64,000 nucleotides of DNA, from NCBI RefSeq assembly GCF_030373545.1, contig NZ_JAUDCO010000007.1:1-64000 (forward strand), given 5' to 3'. A model generated the notes under the pieces. The model saw only the letters and a list, made by a program, of their open reading frames with translations, was not told where the DNA came from and searched no databases. Shown here piece after piece: positions 27,627-35,534 of this stretch. The stretch comes from Collinsella tanakaei. Its GTDB lineage: Bacteria > Actinomycetota > Coriobacteriia > Coriobacteriales > Coriobacteriaceae. Position 1 is the first letter of the stretch, and each line of letters begins with the position of its first letter. The position numbers were made by a program, and so were the translations under genes.

Positions 27627-28801
27627 GCCGCATACGCCCCCTCGGACGCGATGCGATAGGTGCGGCAGTTGCCCTCGCCCAGCCATGCATCCATGCCGGA
27701 CACGAAGCGGTCGACCATGTCGAGCGGCACGAAGGCCTGGATGGACCCGCCGAACCCGCCGCCGTGGATGCGGACGGCGCCGGCATCGCCCAGCAGGTGC
27801 TCGGCGAGCGCGAGGGCGACCATCGCGGGCTGGTCGTTGCCGCCGCACGAAACGTTTTGCAGGTACATGCCCGAGCTCGCGCCGGAGCGGCGGGTGAGGT
27901 CGAGGAAGGTGTCGATATCGCCGGCACAAAGGGCGTTCCAGCGGTCGATGACCAGGCGGTTCTCGATGTAGTAGTGCAGCGCGCGCAGCACGGGGCGGTC
28001 GCCCAGCTTGGCGCGCAGATCGACCACGCGCTCGTCAAACGCCTCGACCGGCACGTCGCACAGGCGGGTCTCGCCAAACTCGGCAGCCACCGCCTGCATC
28101 TCGCCGGGCACGGCGGCGTAGTCGGCCGTGCTCACGCTGTGGTCGGTGCCCATGTAGGCCAGGCACAGCGCATAGCCCTTGTCGGCAAAATCGAAGTCGA
28201 GCTTCTCGGAGACCGGGTGCGCCGGATCGGAGAAATCGATGTGCGCGATACCGCCGAGCGCCTCGGACAGCTGATCCATAAGGCCGCAGGGCTTGCCGAA
28301 GTAGATGTTCTCGGCGCGCTGAGCGGACTGGGCCATGGCGGTCGGGGTCACGGGGTCGCCGGGCCACAGCGTCTCCATCACGCGGCCCACGGCGAGCTCG
28401 AGCGCGGCGGACGACGAAAGACCGCTGCCGCCGGGGATGTCGCTTTTCATGACGAGATCGAAACCGGCAACCTCGCGTCCGGTCGCCGCGAGCTCGGCAG
28501 CCATGCCGCGCACGAGGCCGGCGGTGCTCACCTGCTCCTCGGGGCGCGGAGACACGTCGGACAGGTCGATCTCGAAGGGCTCGTACCCCTCGCTCGCGAC
28601 GCGGACGCTCGTCGTGCCGTTAAGCGCGGCGACACCCTCGATCGCGACGTCGAGGGCGCCCGCGACCACATGGCCGCCCTCATGGTCGGTGTGGTTGCCG
28701 GCGATCTCGCTCCGAGCCGGAGCGTGTACGTACGCCAGCTCGCGTCCTGCGCCGAATTGCTCGGCGAAACGGTCGAGAAGCTTGGGATCGGGCGTGCTCA
28801 T
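27617..28801 (-). CDS. galK: Galactokinase
   Basis: GHMP kinase phosphorylating galactose to galactose 1-phosphate in the cytoplasm. The 394 residues show motif 1 PARSEIAGNHTDHEGG (PGR.ELLGNHTDYN in many relatives), motif 2 GSGLSSSAALELAVG and motif 3 HGGGFGGSIQAF. ATG at 28799-28801 follows GGAAGGGAG. About 78 upstream in-frame codons contain no family sequence. It is first in galK-galT and divergent from a DeoR-type repressor gene 439 bases away, which is the likely regulator. Confidence 0.95.
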   Translation of the reverse strand: MSTPDPKLLDRFAEQFGAGRELAYVHAPARSEIAGNHTDHEGGHVVAGALDVAIEGVAALNGTTSVRVASEGYEPFEIDLSDVSPRPEEQVSTAGLVRGMAAELAATGREVAGFDLVMKSDIPGGSGLSSSAALELAVGRVMETLWPGDPVTPTAMAQSAQRAENIYFGKPCGLMDQLSEALGGIAHIDFSDPAHPVSEKLDFDFADKGYALCLAYMGTDHSVSTADYAAVPGEMQAVAAEFGETRLCDVPVEAFDERVVDLRAKLGDRPVLRALHYYIENRLVIDRWNALCAGDIDTFLDLTRRSGASSGMYLQNVSCGGNDQPAMVALALAEHLLGDAGAVRIHGGGFGGSIQAFVPLDMVDRFVSGMDAWLGEGNCRTYRIASEGAYAAWL

Positions 28802-28994
28802 GGCTGGACTCCCTTCCTGCGGGCGAAGGGCCGCAAGCGGGCTCTCCGCGTCCTCGCGATGCCGCGCAGACGCATGCCCCCGCCCACGCGACCCACCTCG
28901 TGTTTCCCATTGTGCGGAAATGTGAGGTTTTGTTATATCGTCTCCTCGACTGTAGCATAGCGCCAACCCGCAGACCCGCATGGTTTTCCCGCTC

Positions 28995-29024
28995 TTTATA
29001 GCGATTGGCGCAGATGAACATCTG
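28995..29024 (-). promoter_or_regulatory. Candidate galK promoter and operator
   Basis: On the minus strand a -10-like TATAAA (28995-29000) lies just downstream of the near-palindrome CAGATGTTCATCTG (29011-29024), which would cover the -35 region. The half-site TGTTC is shared with the repeated motif next to the DeoR gene. The rest of 28802-29240 is gene-free leader DNA. Confidence 0.35.
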
Positions 29025-29099
29025 GCGTTTGCCAAAACGGTAGACTTATCAATCTACCTGCATTTATAGAAATGTCATCCAGATTCAGCGCACCGAGAT

Positions 29100-29243
29100 T
29101 CGAACATTTTGCCACCCCCCCATCTGATTGAACGTGAGCACGGCGTGAAGCGGAGCCGCTTGCAGCGCGAAACCGACCGTTCATCCTCATATTGACCGAC
29201 TATGTTCAATCATGTTCAAATATGTACGAGGTGATCGAACATG
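29100..29243. promoter_or_regulatory. Repeated (T)ATGTTC / GAACAT motifs, candidate DeoR operators
   Basis: TCGAACAT at 29100-29107, TATGTTCA at 29201-29208, ATGTTCAA at 29212-29219, and TCGAACATG at 29235-29243, which overlaps the DeoR start codon. The sequence resembles GlpR-type operators (TATGTTCGAT-like). Two copies flank the likely promoter (TTGACC at about 29192), suggesting autorepression. Confidence 0.5.
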
Positions 29244-30026
29244 CTCAAGGCACAGCGACAGGAACAGATCGTCCGGCGTCTCGCCCAAGAGGGCACCGAG
29301 TCGGTGGGATCGATCGCATCGGCGCTCGGCGTATCCGAGATGACCATCCGTCGCGACCTTGAGGAGCTCTCCGAACGCAAGATGGTCGAGCGCGTCTACG
29401 GCGGCGCGCGCCTCCCCCGCACGCTCGCCGACACGTTCGGCGCCGACGGCATCCCCGTTCCGCGCGAGTACAGCCACGCCGAGAAGCGCCATCTGCACAT
29501 GGAGGAGAAACGCCGCATCGCCCAGCGCGCCGTGCGCCTGATCGATGCGCACGACACCATCTTCCTGGGCGCCGGCACCACGGCCGAGCAGATGGCCGAC
29601 TGCCTGCCCGCCGTCCCGCTGCGCATCGTCACCAACAGCCTGTCCATCTTCAAGCGACTCGAGCACGACGCCAACGTGGAGCTCTACCTTGTCGGCGGCC
29701 TCTATCGCCGGCAGACCGGCTGCTTCGTCGGCGGCATGGCCGAGGACGCCGTCGCCCCGCTCGGCATCGACAAGGCCTTCATCGGCACCAACGGCGTGGC
29801 GACCGGCTCGCTGTTCACCGCCGATATCGACGAGGGACGCCTGCAGCGCCTGGTGCTCGACAAGGCCCATCGGCGCTACGCCATCGCCGACGCCAGCAAG
29901 ATCGGCCGCCGCGACTTCTACGCGTTCTTCCGCCTGATCGACCTATGCGCCCTGATCTGCAGCGGCGAGATCGACCCCGCCCACCGAGCCGAAATCGAGC
30001 AGCAGGTCGACATCATCGAGGCCTGA
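29241..30026 (+). CDS. DeoR/GlpR-family transcriptional repressor
   Basis: 261 residues. The N-terminal helix-turn-helix reads MLKAQRQEQIVRRLAQEG, SVGSIASALGVSEMTIRRDL, then ERVYGGARLPRT: the classical DeoR signature. The C-terminal sugar-phosphate sensor domain has DTIFLGAGTTAEQMA, IVTNSLSIF and the GTNGVATG loop. Effector is presumably a phosphorylated sugar such as galactose 1-phosphate or tagatose phosphate (inference from the neighbouring galK-galT). It is divergent from galK; copies of an ATGTTC motif lie in the shared region. Its stop is only four bases from the convergent metallophosphoesterase gene. Confidence 0.9.
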   Translation: MLKAQRQEQIVRRLAQEGTESVGSIASALGVSEMTIRRDLEELSERKMVERVYGGARLPRTLADTFGADGIPVPREYSHAEKRHLHMEEKRRIAQRAVRLIDAHDTIFLGAGTTAEQMADCLPAVPLRIVTNSLSIFKRLEHDANVELYLVGGLYRRQTGCFVGGMAEDAVAPLGIDKAFIGTNGVATGSLFTADIDEGRLQRLVLDKAHRRYAIADASKIGRRDFYAFFRLIDLCALICSGEIDPAHRAEIEQQVDIIEA

Positions 30027-30030
30027 TGCC

Positions 30031-30672
30031 CTAGCCGACCGTCGGCACCAAGAACGGCTCGCGGTCGCGGATGCGCTCATCGGGAACGTCGAAGATGTAG
30101 CCGCCGCATGCGTTTATCACGACCGTCCCGCACGGATGGATGAGCGTTCGCGCGACGCGGCCGTAGTTTAAGTGCACGTGCCCGTGAAGCAGGTAGGCGG
30201 GGCGCAGCTTGTCCACGTAGTAGTCGAAGCACGCAAAACCCCGATGCGGCAGGTCGTCCAGGTCGCCATAGCCGCGCATCGGCGCGTGCGTGACCATGAT
30301 GTCCACCCCGCCCGTGGCGCGGGCGAGCAGCGCCAGCTTGCCGGTACGCGCGCGCATCTGCTTCTCGGTGAAGCCGAAGACGCGGTCGTTGTACCTCATC
30401 GATCCCCCGACCCCCATGATGCGGATGCCGTGGAAATCGCACAGCTGCCCCTCGATCGAGATGCATCCCTGGGGCGGGCGCCGCTCGTAGTCGGCATCGT
30501 GGTTGCCCCACACGTAGAGCAGCGGCACGTTGGCCAGGGTCACCACGTGCTCGAGATAGGTCGCCGGCAGGTCGCCGCAGGATATGATGAGCTCCACGCC
30601 CTCCAGGCGCGCACGGTCGTAGCGGTCCGTGAGCCACGACTCCTCGACGTCGGAGATCGCAAGGATCTTCAT
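30031..30672 (-). CDS. Calcineurin-like metallophosphoesterase
   Basis: 213 residues with all five metal-binding motifs of the family: ISDVEESW, SCGDLPATYLEH, WGNHDADYE, VTHAPMRGY and LHGHVHLNYG. The first motif has Asp-Val-Glu where Asp-x-His is usual, so the third-position metal ligand is replaced by Glu. Natural substrate unknown. It overlaps the upstream BMP-like gene by four bases (ATGA), so the two are translationally coupled and probably act together. No signal peptide, so cytoplasmic. Confidence 0.87.
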   Translation of the reverse strand: MKILAISDVEESWLTDRYDRARLEGVELIISCGDLPATYLEHVVTLANVPLLYVWGNHDADYERRPPQGCISIEGQLCDFHGIRIMGVGGSMRYNDRVFGFTEKQMRARTGKLALLARATGGVDIMVTHAPMRGYGDLDDLPHRGFACFDYYVDKLRPAYLLHGHVHLNYGRVARTLIHPCGTVVINACGGYIFDVPDERIRDREPFLVPTVG

Positions 30673-32630
30673 CGCACGGTCCCGCGGCGCGCCGCCGCGA
30701 TCGGGTCGATCGGGATGACACCGCTGACCGAGACCTCGTCGAGCGCGCGCTCGGTCAGCTCGCGCTCCTCGGGCAGGCGGCCGACGATGTTTTGGTTGAG
30801 CCAGGCCATGCGGGCGATCTCGTCGCTCGACAGCCGCTGCGACCCGCGCGGCTGCACGAGACCCGTCTGGCTGACGAGCTCATCGGCGAACGGATGGGTA
30901 TGCCCGCCGAGCATGCTCTGCTTGAAGATCTCGACCAGGCTGCGCTGGCGCGCCGGGACGACGTCGGCCACGTGCACGTCCATGACGCCCGACGACAGGC
31001 CCCACCAGTAGTTGAGGGCCTTGTCCCGCAGCTCATCGCCCTCGCGGCGCCACGAGTCGTCCCGGATGGAGCGGATGATGCGCTCGTAGTAGCGACCCCA
31101 CCCCCACACCGGCTCCGCGAGGTGCACATGGGTGCCGTCATGCTCCACCATGTACAGCCCCCAGTCCTCGTCGGGTCGCTGGGGACTGGGCACGTCGCGT
31201 GCGCAGACGATGTGGACGTCGGTCTCGGCGAGCTCGCGACGCCAGTCGTAGTCCTTGGCGGAGTACCACTTCAGGTAGACGGTCGCATGGGGATCGATGG
31301 TCTGGACACCCACGGCAAACGCGTTGATGCCCGCCACCGTGCCATATACGGGAGAGTCGGCGACGTAGCCCACGCGATGGTTGTCCGACAGGCTCGCCGC
31401 GAGCACGCCCAACAGAAACTTGACCTCGTAGGTCTTGGTCGCAAACGTGCGCACGGCGCTATGCGAGAGGCTCACCGAGCAGTTGAGTACCTTGAGCTGC
31501 GGATAGGCGACAGCGGCACGCAGCGCTTGGGGCATCTGCGTGGGCACGTTGGTCACCACGAGCGCGTCACCTGCCGCCGCCGCGGCCTTGACGGCGGCAT
31601 CGAAGGCGGCATCGTCTTTGCAGTCGAAAAACGCCGTCGTCTCCACCATGCCGCCGAACGCCCGCTCCAGCTGGTGCCTCCCCTGCTCGTGCGCGACCGC
31701 CCAGCCCGATGTCTCGGGGCTGCGCTCGTAGATGAACGCGATGCGCAGCGGCTTGGCGGGACGGGTCTTTTTGTACAGCCCCTTGAGGTCGGACAGGATC
31801 GAGCCGCGTTCCGGCTCGGACGGATGCTCGAGATAGGCGATGGGTTCCGCGCTCGCCGCCACCCGCAGCTCACCCCAGATGCGGGCAAGCCGGTCGGCGA
31901 TCTCGGCGGGAGAGCCGCATACCGCCAGCTCGTAGCCGTACAGCCTCACGTAGATGAGGAACGCCTCGCCGGCGGTCAGGTCGAGCGCCTCGCCGTTGCG
32001 TGCGGCAAAGGCGACAGAGAAGCTCGCGAACGCGGAGTCGAGCGTCCGGACATCATCGTCGGGCCAGGGCGTTTCCAGATCGTGCCCCGCCAGCAGCGCG
32101 AGGCGCTCGTAGGAGCCCTCCTGCGCCATATCGATGCCGTAGATGGGGGCGACGCGGTAGAAGCGCAGGAATTCCTGGTAAATGCGCCATTCCTTCGAAT
32201 CGGCGGGCATGGGCAGCACGCGCGTGACGGACGCGGTGATGGTCGGCGCGCCCACGAACCGCGAGACGGAGACGCGCTTGTTGCCCTCCTGCACGTAGAA
32301 GCGCTGAAGGTACTCGTACACGATAATCGGCTCGCGGATGCCCTCGGCGCGCTGCGAATCGATCAGCGCGCTCCACTTGGCGGCAAACTCGGAATCCTCT
32401 TCGAGCAGCGGCATGAAGTCGCGCGAGAAGGAGTTCTGGCGACCCTGCGTGCGCGTGCCGGCGATCAGGGCCAAGTCGATCTCGCGAACCCCCAAGGGCA
32501 CCTCGCCCTGATAACCGCGGTCCTTGAGGATGTCGCTGAGCGCGACGGGATACGGATAGCGGCCGGACGCCACATCGCGCTGAACCTGGCGCTGGCCGAG
32601 CTTTCTCGCCTTGCGGTAGTCTTCGATCAT
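30669..32630 (-). CDS. BMP/Med-type periplasmic-binding-like protein with ParB-like N-terminal region, cytoplasmic
   Basis: 653 residues. The C-terminal part (about 295-570) has the fold and text of basic membrane protein/Med binding proteins: RIAFIYERSPETSGWAVAHE, VVTNVPTQMPQALRAA, VKFLLGVLAASLSDNHRVGY and YGTVAGINAFAVGVQ. Unlike true importer components it has no signal peptide, lipobox or transporter gene nearby. The N-terminal 180 residues contain VQEGNKRVSVSRFVGAPTI, resembling the ParB/sulfiredoxin-like core (a ligand- or nucleotide-binding turn). It could be a cytoplasmic sensor of nucleosides or similar ligands (inference). ATG at 32628-32630 follows AGAGGAAG. It overlaps the metallophosphoesterase gene by four bases. 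Confidence 0.72.
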   Translation of the reverse strand: MIEDYRKARKLGQRQVQRDVASGRYPYPVALSDILKDRGYQGEVPLGVREIDLALIAGTRTQGRQNSFSRDFMPLLEEDSEFAAKWSALIDSQRAEGIREPIIVYEYLQRFYVQEGNKRVSVSRFVGAPTITASVTRVLPMPADSKEWRIYQEFLRFYRVAPIYGIDMAQEGSYERLALLAGHDLETPWPDDDVRTLDSAFASFSVAFAARNGEALDLTAGEAFLIYVRLYGYELAVCGSPAEIADRLARIWGELRVAASAEPIAYLEHPSEPERGSILSDLKGLYKKTRPAKPLRIAFIYERSPETSGWAVAHEQGRHQLERAFGGMVETTAFFDCKDDAAFDAAVKAAAAAGDALVVTNVPTQMPQALRAAVAYPQLKVLNCSVSLSHSAVRTFATKTYEVKFLLGVLAASLSDNHRVGYVADSPVYGTVAGINAFAVGVQTIDPHATVYLKWYSAKDYDWRRELAETDVHIVCARDVPSPQRPDEDWGLYMVEHDGTHVHLAEPVWGWGRYYERIIRSIRDDSWRREGDELRDKALNYWWGLSSGVMDVHVADVVPARQRSLVEIFKQSMLGGHTHPFADELVSQTGLVQPRGSQRLSSDEIARMAWLNQNIVGRLPEERELTERALDEVSVSGVIPIDPIAAARRGTVR

Positions 32631-32801
32631 GGGGCTTCCTCTCGCCGCGCGCCGAGCGCGCACACGTTTTGCCCCATTATCCGTCCCTCGGCGCATGCGC
32701 GGCGCGGGCGCGGGCAGGCCGACAGAACTCCTGCGCATCTCATATCAAAATGATAGGGAAACCCTGCGAAAACCTATCCTTGTGGGTTATTTCCCGTGAC
32801 C

Positions 32802-34109
32802 CTATGCGCGGCGCGCAAGGCGCGCGTGGAGCACGCCGACGAGCGCGGCGACGAGCGCGGGCACAATCCAGCCCAGGCCCATGTCAGCCAGCGGCAGGGC
32901 GTCGAGGGGAAGCGCGGCGGCCGGAGCGAAGGCGTCGCGCAGGGCGCACACCACGCTCACGACCGCGGTGACCCCGACCGTCCAGGGCCAAACCTGACGC
33001 GCGCGATCGCAGGCGCTGTGGAGCATCCCCATGACGACGAGCACGATCGCCACCGGATACAGCGCCCCCAGCAGCGGAACGGAGAACGCAAGGATCGCAT
33101 CGAGGCCGAAGTTCGAGACGACGCACGAGAAGACGGCGAAGGCGAGCGCGCACCAGCGGTACGGCAGCGCCGGGATCTCCTGCGAGAAATACGTGCCGCA
33201 GCAGCTGATGAGGCCGATGCAGACGTTCAGGCACGCCAGCAGGAAGATGGCGGCCACCACGATCGTGCCCACCGCACCGAAATGCGCCGTCGCCGATGCC
33301 GTCAGCACGGCGGCGCCATTGGTGGCACCGGCGGCGATCTGCGTCGCGCTCACGCCCACGTACGTCAGACCGCAGTAGATGAGCACCATGAGCACGCCCG
33401 CGATGACGCCCGCGCCCGAGATGGCGCGCGCGAGCGGACCGGGTTCGGATACGCCCATCTCGCGGATGTTCGTGGCGATGACGATGCCGAACGTGAGGGA
33501 GGCGAGCAGGTCCATGGTCTGGTAGCCCGTCAGGAATCCCTGCACCGCCGCCACGCCGTCGTAGGGCGCCTGGGGAGAAGGCGGCTGGGGCGCACCCGTG
33601 ACAAGCGCGGCGCCGGTCACGACGACGATGAGGGCGATAAGCGCAGGGCCCGTCACGCGTCCTAGCAGGCGCGTAAGGCGCCCAGGATGCATGGCGAGCA
33701 GGTACGCAAGCGCGAAGAACGCCACGGAGAAGGCGAGGCGCGCCGTCTCGAGCGAAATGCCCGCCGGAATCAGCGGAGCGAGCATCTCAAAAGCCGTCGA
33801 CGAGGTGCGCGGGATGGCAAGACAGGGGCCGATCGCCAGATACACCGCAGCGACGAAGATCGTGGCGAACAGCGGGTGCACGCGGCCGGCGAGCTCGCGC
33901 ACCGTTCCGGCGAGCGCGACCGCGATGATGCCCAGCACGGGAAGGCCGATACCGGCGACCAGAAAGCCCGCGGCTGCCGGCACGGTGCTCGTACCGGCCT
34001 GCAGGCCCAGCAGCGGTGGAATGATCAGGTTGCCCGCCCCGAAGAACATCGAGAACAGCGTGATGCCCACGAGCAGCATCTGTCGCGGATTCAAAGCCTG
34101 CTTAGCCAT
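32802..34109 (-). CDS. brnQ: Branched-chain amino acid transport system carrier protein BrnQ
   Basis: Cation-coupled importer of leucine, isoleucine and valine (LIVCS family). 435 residues with about twelve membrane segments and the N-terminal signature LFSMFFGAGNLIIPPLLG. Also seen: GPCLAIPRTSSTAFEM and FLTGYQTMDLLASLTFG, both typical of BrnQ. ATG at 34107-34109 has AAGGAG upstream; 40 upstream in-frame residues are not like the family. It is monocistronic. Confidence 0.94.
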   Translation of the reverse strand: MAKQALNPRQMLLVGITLFSMFFGAGNLIIPPLLGLQAGTSTVPAAAGFLVAGIGLPVLGIIAVALAGTVRELAGRVHPLFATIFVAAVYLAIGPCLAIPRTSSTAFEMLAPLIPAGISLETARLAFSVAFFALAYLLAMHPGRLTRLLGRVTGPALIALIVVVTGAALVTGAPQPPSPQAPYDGVAAVQGFLTGYQTMDLLASLTFGIVIATNIREMGVSEPGPLARAISGAGVIAGVLMVLIYCGLTYVGVSATQIAAGATNGAAVLTASATAHFGAVGTIVVAAIFLLACLNVCIGLISCCGTYFSQEIPALPYRWCALAFAVFSCVVSNFGLDAILAFSVPLLGALYPVAIVLVVMGMLHSACDRARQVWPWTVGVTAVVSVVCALRDAFAPAAALPLDALPLADMGLGWIVPALVAALVGVLHARLARRA

Positions 34110-34149
34110 ATCGCTCCTTACGAAGAGCCGTCCCGTGCCCCGGGACAAC

Positions 34150-34181
34150 GCGGGTCCGCCCCCGGCGGAGGGCGGACCCGC
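34150..34181 (-). terminator. Hairpin terminator of the zinc-ribbon gene
   Basis: A perfect 12-bp stem (GCGGGTCCGCCC at 34150-34161 and complement 34170-34181) with an 8-nt loop lies 69 bases after the stop of the 34251-35255 gene, on the minus strand, and 40 bases before the brnQ start. Only a short GTTG follows, so termination may be partial. Confidence 0.55.
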
Positions 34182-34250
34182 TTGATGTTGCAGCATATGC
34201 ACTATGCGCCAAGCGCCGCCCGCACGCAAGGGGTCGACGCGTCAGCGGAC

Positions 34251-35255
34251 CTAGGACTTCTTGAGCGTGTAGTGATCGGTGAACTGATCGTTCCACGTGT
34301 TCTCGAAGACGCTCTCCGCATCGATCTCGATGCGCGCGCCATAGGAATAGTCCTCCATGCGGCCCGTAAGGTTTATGCAGGACTCCTCATAGGCGCCCTC
34401 GATGTCAAGGCGGACCCCGAACGTGTCCTCCTCCATGTCCCACGTCGCCGTGACGTCGTTGAAGGTGAGCACCTGATCGCCTTCGACGGTATCGGCGTCG
34501 GAATCAAGCCCGTCATGGCCGTGATAGACGAGCTTGACGTCGAACTTCATCTGGCCCGTCGTGTCGTTCACGCTTTTCAAGGTGAGCTCGATGGGCTGGT
34601 CGGCGGCGGCATAGCAATTGGCGGAACCGTACGTCGCCTCCGTCTTGCTCAGCTCGCCCGTCCAGGTTCCCACAAACGTCTGGGGACGCGAGAGATCGGG
34701 CTCCTCATCCGCTGCGGCATCGGCGACCGCGGCGGCATTGCGCTCGGCGTCCTCGTCGGTTCCCACGGTGACGCCCTCGCGCTCGGTCTCGCTATCGGCC
34801 TGGGACGCCTCGTCCTGCTGCTTCTCGGCCTCTTCGCTGAGCTCGTCGATGCGGGTGTTGAGCTCTTGGATCTGCTGGTTCATGAGGTACCACACGCCGC
34901 CCGCCGTACCGCCCACGAGCACGGCGGCCACGAGCACGGCGGCGATGACCTTGGGCGCCGCGGATTTGCCGGCGGCGCGACGCGCGTCCTTGTACGCCTG
35001 CTTGGCCTGCTTCAGATCCGCATTCGCACGAGCGCGGGTATCGGTCCCGAAGCCGTCGGCAGCGGGCTGAGGCTGGGGCTGGACCGGCGCGGACTGCGCG
35101 TAGCCGTACGAAGCGGCAGCTGCCTGGTCATGCGGAGCCTGAACGGGCGGTTGAGCGACGGTGCGGTCGACGGGTGCCGGGGCGAGCGAAGCGCCGCACG
35201 TCGTGCAGAACTTGGCGTTATCGGCGAGCGCGGCACCGCAGTGGGGGCAATTCAT
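34251..35255 (-). CDS. Zinc-ribbon, single-membrane-helix protein of unknown function
   Basis: 334 residues. The first 30 are a zinc ribbon (CPHCGAALADNAKFCTTCG), then a Pro/Ala/Gln-rich linker, a basic stretch, one membrane helix at about 120-140 (VIAAVLVAAVLVGGTAGG), a coiled-coil segment (about 145-175, QELNTRIDELSEEAEKQQ) and an exported C-terminal domain of roughly 135 residues beginning QTFVGTWTGELSKTEA. That opening resembles small lipocalin-like sensor domains, but the family is not certain. Zinc-ribbon-plus-helix proteins are common in Coriobacteriia and presumably relay envelope signals inward. ATG at 35253-35255 follows AGGAAGG. It is divergent from the WG-repeat kinase gene. Confidence 0.7.
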   Translation of the reverse strand: MNCPHCGAALADNAKFCTTCGASLAPAPVDRTVAQPPVQAPHDQAAAASYGYAQSAPVQPQPQPAADGFGTDTRARANADLKQAKQAYKDARRAAGKSAAPKVIAAVLVAAVLVGGTAGGVWYLMNQQIQELNTRIDELSEEAEKQQDEASQADSETEREGVTVGTDEDAERNAAAVADAAADEEPDLSRPQTFVGTWTGELSKTEATYGSANCYAAADQPIELTLKSVNDTTGQMKFDVKLVYHGHDGLDSDADTVEGDQVLTFNDVTATWDMEEDTFGVRLDIEGAYEESCINLTGRMEDYSYGARIEIDAESVFENTWNDQFTDHYTLKKS

Positions 35256-35534
35256 ATTCGAGCCTTCCTCTAGCGAACGCAGCGGAAACACCCGCCGCGC
35301 CCCTCTCGAATCGATACCGCCCGAGGGGAACGGGCGCAGCTCAATCATACTCGCACCCGAGTGCAGCCATGTTGCACAACTCGGACATCGGCGCGCGCGG
35401 TGCGAATATGAAGGCACGCGTCGGCGGCCGACGGCCGGCTTTTCGCACCTTGCGCAACACCGCGGGGAGCACGGCGTCTATCATGCATAGCAAGACATCG
35501 GCGCCGCGCAGCGCACGAAGCAACGGAGGACGGC

